Below, in pieces: positions 42,115 through 47,628 of a stretch of 47,628 bases of DNA. The stretch comes from Yanshouia hominis (lineage in GTDB: Bacteria > Bacillota > Clostridia > Oscillospirales > Ruminococcaceae). Each line of letters begins with the position of its first letter. Position 1 is the stretch's first letter. Below the pieces are notes generated by a model. The model was not told the DNA's origin. It did not search any database and saw only the letters and a list, made by a program, of their open reading frames with translations. Both the position numbers and the translations under genes were made by a program. The DNA is taken from positions 1-47,628 of the forward strand of contig JACRTB010000022.1 of NCBI GenBank assembly GCA_014385025.1, in the 5' to 3' direction.

Positions 42115-42558
42115 ATGTGGAATCCACCCAAATATTTGGTCGTTGAAACCGCGGTGCTGCCCGAGGTGTTCTCCAAGGTGATCTACGCCAAGGAACTGCT
42201 GGAAAATGGAGAAACCCATAATATTTCGCATGCGGCCAAGATGGCGGGCATTTCCAGAAGCGCGATCTATAAGTATCGGGATTCCGTTTTTCCCTATGTG
42301 CGGGAAATGTCCGGAAAGGTCGTCAGCATTTATGTCCTGCTGCGCGACAGGCCCGGTATGCTTTCCGGATTGATCGCCGAGCTTTACCGCAACGGGGTCA
42401 ACATCCTGACGATCAACCAGAACATTCCGGTGGATGGGCTGGCGGCCGTCTCGATTTCAATTTCGCTCGACGCAACCTCCACCAGCGATATGGAACTGGT
42501 CAACGCGCTGAAGAAGCTCGAGGGAGTTGTCGAAGCCCGGCGGTTGGCGGGGCACTGA
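42115..42558 (+). CDS. UPF0735 ACT-domain protein (PheB-like)
   Basis: The 147-residue protein opens MWNPPKYLVVETAVLPEVFS and has a helix-turn-helix-like region (HAAKMAGISRSAIYKYRDSV). A C-terminal ACT domain follows (SIYVLLRDRPGMLSGLIAEL, with NVLTIN-type spacing in NGVNILTINQ). ACT domains bind amino acids; the HTH-plus-ACT layout suggests an amino-acid-sensing regulator, though family function is not established. The start at 42115 follows AAAGGATGG; in-frame upstream ATGs exist but lack as good a site. It leads the hom-thrB-lysC genes by 43 bases. Confidence 0.88.
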   Translation: MWNPPKYLVVETAVLPEVFSKVIYAKELLENGETHNISHAAKMAGISRSAIYKYRDSVFPYVREMSGKVVSIYVLLRDRPGMLSGLIAELYRNGVNILTINQNIPVDGLAAVSISISLDATSTSDMELVNALKKLEGVVEARRLAGH

Positions 42559-42601
42559 CAGGATAGAAATTACCGCATTGCGGAGAAAAGAGGAAATCAG
42601 T

Positions 42602-43828
42602 ATGGATACAAAGATTGCAATCATCGGCTTTGGAACGGTAGGTTCCGGCGTTGCGGAGGTCTTTTACAAAAACCGTCCGGCAATCGAGCGCAAGGCGGGC
42701 GCCCGGCTCGACGTCAAGTACATCGTGGATATTAAGAGTCTGGAAGGCACCCCTTATGCCGAGAAGTGGACGAAGGATTTCCAGCAGGTTGTCGATGACC
42801 CCGAGGTCGGGGTCGTGGTCGAAACAATCGGAGGCGTTATGCCTGCCTATGATTTTTCCAAGCGTGCGCTGCGCGCCGGAAAGCACGTCGTCACTTCCAA
42901 CAAAGAGCTGGTCGCCACCCACGGCGCGGAGCTTCTGCGCATCGCGGAGGAGCATAACGTCAACTATCTGTTCGAAGCGAGTGTCGGAGGCGGAATCCCG
43001 CTGATTCATCCTCTTTACCAGTGCCTCGGCGCGGGGGATATCACCGAGGTCGCAGGCATCCTTAACGGCACCACCAATTTTATCATGACCCGTATGTTCG
43101 AGGACCAGATGTCCTTCGAGGAAGCGCTCAAGCTGGCGCAGAAGAACGGCTATGCCGAAGCGAATCCGGCGGCCGACGTCGAGGGCAAGGACGCCTGCCG
43201 CAAGATCTGCATCCTTTCTTCGATTGTTTATGGCAAGCATGTCTATCCTGACGAGGTACATACCGAGGGAATCACCAAGATCACACTGAACGATGTACAG
43301 GCCGCTTCCGCCGCCGGATATGCAGTCCGTTTGATCGGCAGGGTCAAAAAGGAAAAGTCCGGTTTGATTGCGATGGTTTCTCCGGCGTTGGTTGCCAAAT
43401 CAAGCCAGCTGGGCAATGTCTCAGACGTTTTTAATGCGGTTTTGGTGCGCGGCTCCGATCTCGGGGATGTTCTCTTTTATGGGCGCGGCGCGGGCAAATC
43501 TCCGACCGCCTCAGCGGTCCTCTCCGATGTGGTTGACGCGGTGCGCGAGGGGGGACACATTCCCACCCTTGGCTGGGAAGATGCCAACCATGACACCATC
43601 GGGGATTACCTTGATGATGTAACAGGCGTGATGGTCCGTGTGCCCGCCAGAGACGCAAAGGCCGCCGGTGAGCTTTTCGGCGCGAAACGGATGGTCAGTC
43701 CCGCTCCGGAAGGCGAGGCCGCTTTCCTGACCGGAATGCTCTCCGGGCGCATGGTGCAGGAGCTCTGTGCGAAGGCCGGGAAAGCGGGGATTGAGGTTCT
43801 TTCCGCTCTGCGCGTCCTCGACTATTAA
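42602..43828 (+). CDS. hom: Homoserine dehydrogenase
   Basis: The 408-residue enzyme reduces aspartate semialdehyde to homoserine with NAD(P)H. It shows the nucleotide-binding loop GFGTVGSGV at the N-terminus, the SNKELVATHG segment, GGGIPLIHPL, and the catalytic-region GILNGTTNFIMTRMF. The C-terminus is a shortened ACT-like region (VMVRVPARDAKAAGELFGAK); typical Gram-positive enzymes are around 20 residues longer. Feedback control by threonine may therefore differ. AGAGGAAAT precedes the ATG. It lies within the ACT protein-hom-thrB-lysC run. Confidence 0.95.
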   Translation: MDTKIAIIGFGTVGSGVAEVFYKNRPAIERKAGARLDVKYIVDIKSLEGTPYAEKWTKDFQQVVDDPEVGVVVETIGGVMPAYDFSKRALRAGKHVVTSNKELVATHGAELLRIAEEHNVNYLFEASVGGGIPLIHPLYQCLGAGDITEVAGILNGTTNFIMTRMFEDQMSFEEALKLAQKNGYAEANPAADVEGKDACRKICILSSIVYGKHVYPDEVHTEGITKITLNDVQAASAAGYAVRLIGRVKKEKSGLIAMVSPALVAKSSQLGNVSDVFNAVLVRGSDLGDVLFYGRGAGKSPTASAVLSDVVDAVREGGHIPTLGWEDANHDTIGDYLDDVTGVMVRVPARDAKAAGELFGAKRMVSPAPEGEAAFLTGMLSGRMVQELCAKAGKAGIEVLSALRVLDY

Positions 43829-43840
43829 GGGGGAACTCCT

Positions 43841-44746
43841 TTGATTACCGTCAAAATTCCGGCCACTTCCGCAAACGTCGGCGCGGGCTTTGATTCACTG
43901 GGCCTTGCGGTGACTCTCTATAACCAGATTCACCTTGAGCTGGCTGAGAAGACCGAAATCATATCGCTCGACCACGTTGAGATTCCCTGTGACGAGACAA
44001 ATCTTGTCTATACAACGATGTGCTCTCTCTTTGAGCTCTGCGGGCAGAAGATGCCCCCTCTGCGGATTGGTCAGGTCAATCATATCCCGCTTTCGCGCGG
44101 ACTCGGGAGCAGCTCGGCCTGCATCATCGGGGGGCTGCTGGCCGCCAACCACATCATGGGCTTTCCGTTCTCGCGTCAGGAAATGATCAATCTTGCCGCC
44201 TCAATTGAAGGGCACCCTGACAACACAACCCCCGCGCTGCTCGGCGGGTTCGTGTCCTCGGTATTTGACGGAAAGGAAGTTCATTATGTCCGGCAGGAAC
44301 TGCATGTCGGCATCCGCTTCGCGGCCCTGATTCCCAATTTTGAGCTGCGCACCTCGCTGGCGAGAAGCGTGCTCCCCAAGCGAATCAGCCATAAGGATGC
44401 GGTTTATAATCTTTCCCGCGCGGCGTTGATGAGCGCCTCGCTTTCGACCGGCAGCTACCATAACCTGCGGGTCGCCGCCGCCGACCGTCTGCATCAGGAT
44501 TACCGCCTGCCGCTCATCGAGGGCGGTGCGCGTGCGATGGCGCTGATGGAGGAAGAGGGTGCCTATTGCTCCTATATCAGCGGCGCGGGTTCAACGTTGA
44601 TGGCGATGGTTCCCGGCGCCGATCTATCCTTTGAACAGCGCGTCTGGCCCCGTCTCTGTGAAGAAGGCTTCGGCGCATGGCGGCTGATGATGCTGGAGGC
44701 GGACAACACCGGCGCCATCTGCGTCGAGAGCATTCCGCTGCATTAA
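43841..44746 (+). CDS. thrB: Homoserine kinase
   Basis: The 301-residue GHMP kinase phosphorylates homoserine for threonine synthesis. It carries the N-terminal PATSANVGAGFDSLGLAV, the phosphate-binding loop PLSRGLGSSSACIIGG and EGHPDNTTPALLGGF. Translation starts at TTG (43841), 12 bases after the hom stop codon, with GGGGGA upstream; there is no alternative ATG before the conserved PATSANVG. thrC is not in the window. Confidence 0.93.
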   Translation: MITVKIPATSANVGAGFDSLGLAVTLYNQIHLELAEKTEIISLDHVEIPCDETNLVYTTMCSLFELCGQKMPPLRIGQVNHIPLSRGLGSSSACIIGGLLAANHIMGFPFSRQEMINLAASIEGHPDNTTPALLGGFVSSVFDGKEVHYVRQELHVGIRFAALIPNFELRTSLARSVLPKRISHKDAVYNLSRAALMSASLSTGSYHNLRVAAADRLHQDYRLPLIEGGARAMALMEEEGAYCSYISGAGSTLMAMVPGADLSFEQRVWPRLCEEGFGAWRLMMLEADNTGAICVESIPLH

Positions 44747-44815
44747 CTGAATTGATGGGAAGCGGGCGCAGACCCAATCGCCTGAAGCCCCTTCGACAAT
44801 AAGGAGGAAAACAAC

Positions 44816-46024
44816 TTGGATCTGATTGTACAGAAATTTGGCGGCACCTCGGTGGCCAATGCCGAGCGGGTGGAGCATGTCGCCGACCTCATTACCCGTA
44901 CCTACGACAAGGGGAATAATGTCCTTGCCGTTGTATCGGCGCAGGGAAAGTTCACCGATGTGCTGGTCGATAAGGCGAACGAGATTAACCCCAAAGGCTC
45001 CCGACGTGAGATGGACGTTCTGCTCTCGGCCGGTGAGCAGATTTCGATTGCGCTGCTGGCTCTGGCAATTGAGAAAAGGGGATATCCGGTCAAATCGATG
45101 CTTGGCTGGCAGGCGGGTTTTGTGACCGATTCCAACCACTCGAACGCGCGGATTCGCCGGATTAACACCGAAAGAGTTCAGAATGAGCTGGCCAAGCGCA
45201 CGATTATCATCGTTGCCGGTTTTCAGGGACTTGACCGCTATGATGACATGACAACCCTCGGGCGTGGTGGCTCGGACACCAGTGCGGTCGCTCTCGCGGC
45301 TGCCCTGAACGCGAAGAAATGCCAGATTTATACCGATGTTGACGGAGTTTACACTGCTGATCCGCGGATTGTCAAAGGTGCGAAAAAGCTCGACTCGATC
45401 AGCTACGACGAAATGCTGGAGCTGGCAACCCTCGGCGCACAGGTATTGCACAACCGGTCGGTTGAGATGGCAAAACGCTACAATGTCGATCTGGAGGTCC
45501 TCTCGAGTCTGGAAGACAGGCCCGGGACCATCATTAAGGAGGAAGCAAACGTGGAAAAGATGATTATCAGCGGTGTCGCCAAGGACACCAATGTTGCGAG
45601 AATTTCTCTGCTCGAGCTTAAGGACCAGCCCGGCATGGCTTTCAGAATCTTCTCTCTGCTCGCCAAGGAAAAAATTAACGTCGATATCATTCTTCAGTCG
45701 GTCGGACGCGACGGCACCAAGGATATTACCTTTACTGTCGCTAAGGAAAACGCAGATCATGCCGTCGAAATCCTCAGCAAGAGCAAGGAGCAGATCGGCT
45801 GCAAGGCGGTCCTCTGCGACAAGGAGGTCGCCAAGGTTTCCATCGTCGGCGCGGGCATGGAGTCAAATCCCGGCGTGGCCTGCAAGCTCTTTGACGCACT
45901 GGCACAAGCCAATATCAACATCGATATGGTTTCGACCAGCGAGATTAAAATTTCGGTGCTGATTCACATCGATGATGCCCAGCGCGCCGTGGCTGCAATT
46001 CACGACAAGTTTTATAACGATTGA
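44816..46024 (+). CDS. lysC: Aspartate kinase
   Basis: The 402-residue enzyme phosphorylates aspartate, the entry step to lysine, methionine and threonine. It has IVQKFGGTSVANAERV, the GRGGSDTSAVALAAALNA segment and YTDVDGVYTADPRIV, followed by two ACT domains (about 260-400: LLELKDQPGMAFRIF and VSIVGAGMESNPGVACKLFD), the feedback-regulatory part. It is the single-chain type of 400-odd residues with an alpha/beta arrangement. The start is a TTG at 44816 after AAGGAGG, the second TTG start in this operon. A terminator follows within 25 bases. Confidence 0.95.
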   Translation: MDLIVQKFGGTSVANAERVEHVADLITRTYDKGNNVLAVVSAQGKFTDVLVDKANEINPKGSRREMDVLLSAGEQISIALLALAIEKRGYPVKSMLGWQAGFVTDSNHSNARIRRINTERVQNELAKRTIIIVAGFQGLDRYDDMTTLGRGGSDTSAVALAAALNAKKCQIYTDVDGVYTADPRIVKGAKKLDSISYDEMLELATLGAQVLHNRSVEMAKRYNVDLEVLSSLEDRPGTIIKEEANVEKMIISGVAKDTNVARISLLELKDQPGMAFRIFSLLAKEKINVDIILQSVGRDGTKDITFTVAKENADHAVEILSKSKEQIGCKAVLCDKEVAKVSIVGAGMESNPGVACKLFDALAQANINIDMVSTSEIKISVLIHIDDAQRAVAAIHDKFYND

Positions 46025-46045
46025 TGTAGGGAACTTTCCCTGTGT

Positions 46046-46077
46046 AAAAGGCCGTGCCTGAAATAGGCGCGGCCTTT
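46046..46077 (+). terminator. Terminator of the hom-thrB-lysC operon
   Basis: AAAAGGCCGTGCCT (46046-46059) pairs with AGGCGCGGCCTTTT (46064-46077), with one G-U pair and a four-base loop, ending in a T-run. Confidence 0.82.
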
Positions 46078-46131
46078 TCCTATCGCTTTAGCAAAGGAGA
46101 AGAGTCTAAGCGAAAAAATAAAAAAGCTCTT

Positions 46132-46329
46132 TCAAGAGGGGCGGGCTGAACAGATCCAGCAAAAACGGACAATAGACAAAAAGCCCCCTGATGTAGGAAA
46201 ATATTCAGTTTTAAGCGGCGCCACTCCTGTTTTTGTCTGGATGCGCTCATGATTATAAAAACAGATATCAGCATCGATCATTTCATCCGCCTCCCGAAAA
46301 GAACCGGGTTTATGTCTGTAAATGCACAT
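46132..46329 (-). pseudogene. IS3-family OrfB C-terminal remnant
   Basis: The leftward frame contains EADEMIDADICFYNHERIQT and KTGVAPL, the hallmark end of IS3-family OrfB transposases (usually ...YNHERIQLKTGLTPL). Nothing upstream encodes the catalytic core, so this is only a tail. After KTGVAPL the sequence runs into a block shared with 9468-9562, probably the element's 3' end. The stretch from 46081 to 46418 contains no other gene. Confidence 0.7.
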
Positions 46330-46370
46330 GGAAAATGATTTGCAAAAAGAAGGTATTCTCTTGCAATTTG

Positions 46371-46379
46371 TGCTATACT
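46371..46379 (+). promoter_or_regulatory. Extended -10 promoter of the NYN gene
   Basis: TG-C-TATACT (46371-46379) gives an extended -10; the -35 region is poor. The start near 46386 leaves a short leader ending in AGGGAGAG. Confidence 0.55.
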
Positions 46380-46418
46380 GAAAAAGAACAAAACGACCAT
46401 TCGACAGGGAGAGATGTT

Positions 46419-47252
46419 ATGGCCAGTGATCAGAGATTTGCGGTATTGATCGACGCTGACAATGTTTCCGACAAATATATTAAGATTATCCTCGATGAAA
46501 TCTCCAACGATGGAATTGCGACCTATAAACGAATTTATGGAGATTGGACGAAGCCGGCGCTGACCTCCTGGAAGAATGTTCTGCTTGATAATTCGATTTT
46601 GCCGATCCAGCAGTACAATTACACAGTCGGAAAAAATTCGACCGATTCGGCGATGATTATCGATGCCATGGATATCCTTTATTCGGGGAAGGTCGACGGA
46701 TTTTGCATTGTGTCCTCCGACAGTGATTTTACCCGGCTGGCGGCCAGACTGCGGGAATCCGGGATGATAGTGGTCGGCATGGGAGAAAGAAAGACTCCAA
46801 AGTCTTTTATTTCGGCCTGCAACCGTTTCAAGTACCTTGATATTCTTGCCGCGGCCGAGCAGCAGCCCGCGCGCGAACCGGAAGCATCGGCGGCAAAGTC
46901 GGAAAAGGCCGCTTCAAAGCCGACGGCTGAAAAAAGCGCCTCGGCAAAAATGGAAAGAACGGATTCGAAACCTGCTCCTCCGACAAGAATCGAAGAAGTG
47001 CAGCCGCAGACCGATTTGACAACCATTCGCTCGGCGCTCAGAACAATTGTGGCGGAAAACTCCGATGAGGATGATTGGATTTTGATCGCACGAATCGGGA
47101 ACCTGCTTGGTAAGCGGTATCCGGATTTTGACGTGCGGAATTTTGGCTTTTCCAAGCTTACCCCATTTTTGGAATCCCTCGATTTGTTTCATGTCAAAAC
47201 CAGACCCGCAATCAATGGAAACGGCAAACTGATCTATGTCAAGTTAAAATAG
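46419..47252 (+). CDS. NYN-domain (LabA/DUF88-type) protein with OST-HTH domain
   Basis: The 277-residue protein has an N-terminal NYN/PIN-like nuclease domain (about 5-145). Conserved acidic residues lie in LIDADNVS (Asp12, Asp14), STDSAMIIDAMD and CIVSSDSDF. A low-complexity linker rich in Ala, Lys and Ser follows (about 148-195), then a C-terminal OST-HTH/LOTUS-like domain (about 200-275, with DDWILIARIGNLLGKRYPDF). NYN domains are predicted metal-dependent RNases; LOTUS domains bind RNA, notably G-rich RNA. The start at 46419 follows AGGGAGAG. It likely processes or decays RNA, but targets are unknown. Confidence 0.85.
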   Translation: MASDQRFAVLIDADNVSDKYIKIILDEISNDGIATYKRIYGDWTKPALTSWKNVLLDNSILPIQQYNYTVGKNSTDSAMIIDAMDILYSGKVDGFCIVSSDSDFTRLAARLRESGMIVVGMGERKTPKSFISACNRFKYLDILAAAEQQPAREPEASAAKSEKAASKPTAEKSASAKMERTDSKPAPPTRIEEVQPQTDLTTIRSALRTIVAENSDEDDWILIARIGNLLGKRYPDFDVRNFGFSKLTPFLESLDLFHVKTRPAINGNGKLIYVKLK

Positions 47253-47326
47253 CGGCCGTATGCAGAGAAACGGCACCATGCGGATACCGGGGCAATTTTA
47301 TTTTTGTTACGAAGCAGATAAAAGGA

Positions 47327-47357
47327 GACCCGCTTTGTTCAAAGCGGGTCAATTTTT
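47327..47357 (+). terminator. Terminator of the NYN gene
   Basis: GACCCGCTTT-GTTC-AAAGCGGGTC (47327-47350) followed by AATTTTT. Typical intrinsic terminator, 75 bases after the stop codon. Confidence 0.85.
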
Positions 47358-47414
47358 AATCCGATACATTCAGCCGCGAAAAAAGAACGGAAATTTCCAT
47401 CTTTTTTTTGCGTC

Positions 47415-47628
47415 TGTAGGTTTGTCAAACATATTGGACAGCAAACTCAAAAGGGGAAAGCCAACCAAGGGGTCTCATAGGGAAGTTGTTGGAGCGGCGA
47501 TTGTGGACGGCGAGCTGCTTTGCAAAGTCGTTCGGCGAGTAGAAGCTGTGGCAGGAGTAAAAACGTTTCTGGTCTTCCCGGTGGCTGCGTTCCACCTTGC
47601 CGTTATGGCGGGGCGTGTAGGGGCGAAT
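47415..47628 (-). mobile_element. Second IS481-like copy, cut by the window edge
   Basis: From 47415 the sequence repeats the left end of the element at 348, nearly base for base; differences such as AAAAGGGG for AAAAGGAG show it is a distinct copy. The transposase C-terminus (stop at 47425) is encoded leftward, including HNGKVERSH and FEFAVQYV. The left flank, TTTTTTTTGCGTC, is chromosome and not IS256, so this is an independent insertion. The right part is outside the window. Confidence 0.93.

Noticed and set aside
1-47628. tRNA or rRNA genes
   Set aside because: I looked for T-loop-like GGTTCGA contexts and conserved rRNA stretches; the only such match is part of the T-box leader.

Overview
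The window looks like chromosome of a spore-forming, GC-rich anaerobic member of the Clostridia, plausibly Oscillospiraceae/Ruminococcaceae. This is an inference from gene content: YunB and YtvI-like sporulation proteins, a Gram-positive LexA box, a T-box leader, UPF0735, zinc-ribbon small proteins and strong AGGAGG ribosome-binding sites. Most of it is ordinary chromosome. Insertion-sequence debris sits at both edges and in two internal places.

Layout. 1-1770: IS256-family transposase broken by a complete 1,051-bp IS481-like element and the remnant of a second copy. 2139-7107: two small proteins, then a MarR regulator with a heterodimeric ABC exporter. 7252-9562: a DUF3795 protein, a secreted surface protein and an IS3-like remnant. 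9628-16507: leftward housekeeping block, namely T-box-controlled cysS-mtnN, a lipoprotein, and the overlapping genes recA-recX-rimO-pgsA under an SOS-type upstream region. 16799-22419: YfhO membrane protein, small protein, XRE regulator, histidine phosphatase and a DUF975-like membrane protein. 22416-25291: sigma-54 activator and a creatininase-family gene with its own -24/-12 promoter. 25384-27125: EamA permease behind a folded leader RNA, and yunB. 27558-28854: DUF4177 protein, a 46-residue membrane protein and a YhcH-family protein. 28936-32327: a leftward operon of solute-binding lipoprotein, membrane-anchored LuxR regulator and XRE regulator. 32557-38421: a frameshifted zinc-ribbon/membrane gene, a divergent MATE-LysR pair and two radical-SAM genes. 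38560-41409: an AGCS amino-acid symporter and an AI-2E/YtvI-like protein, converging on a nine-unit, 59-bp tandem repeat that contains both stop codons. 41474-46024: a hypothetical protein, then an ACT protein-hom-thrB-lysC operon. 46132-47628: IS3 remnant, NYN/OST-HTH protein and the start of a second IS481-like copy in the same orientation as the first.

The most unusual items are the 59-bp array that appears to have grown from the 3' end of its neighbouring gene, the solute-binding protein/LuxR/XRE operon without permease genes, the EamA leader with a three-way junction and a possible Shine-Dalgarno switch, and the sigma-54 activator/creatininase pair with a long inverted repeat that could be both terminator and activator site. 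All folding, promoter and homology statements were made by eye; no search or folding program was run.
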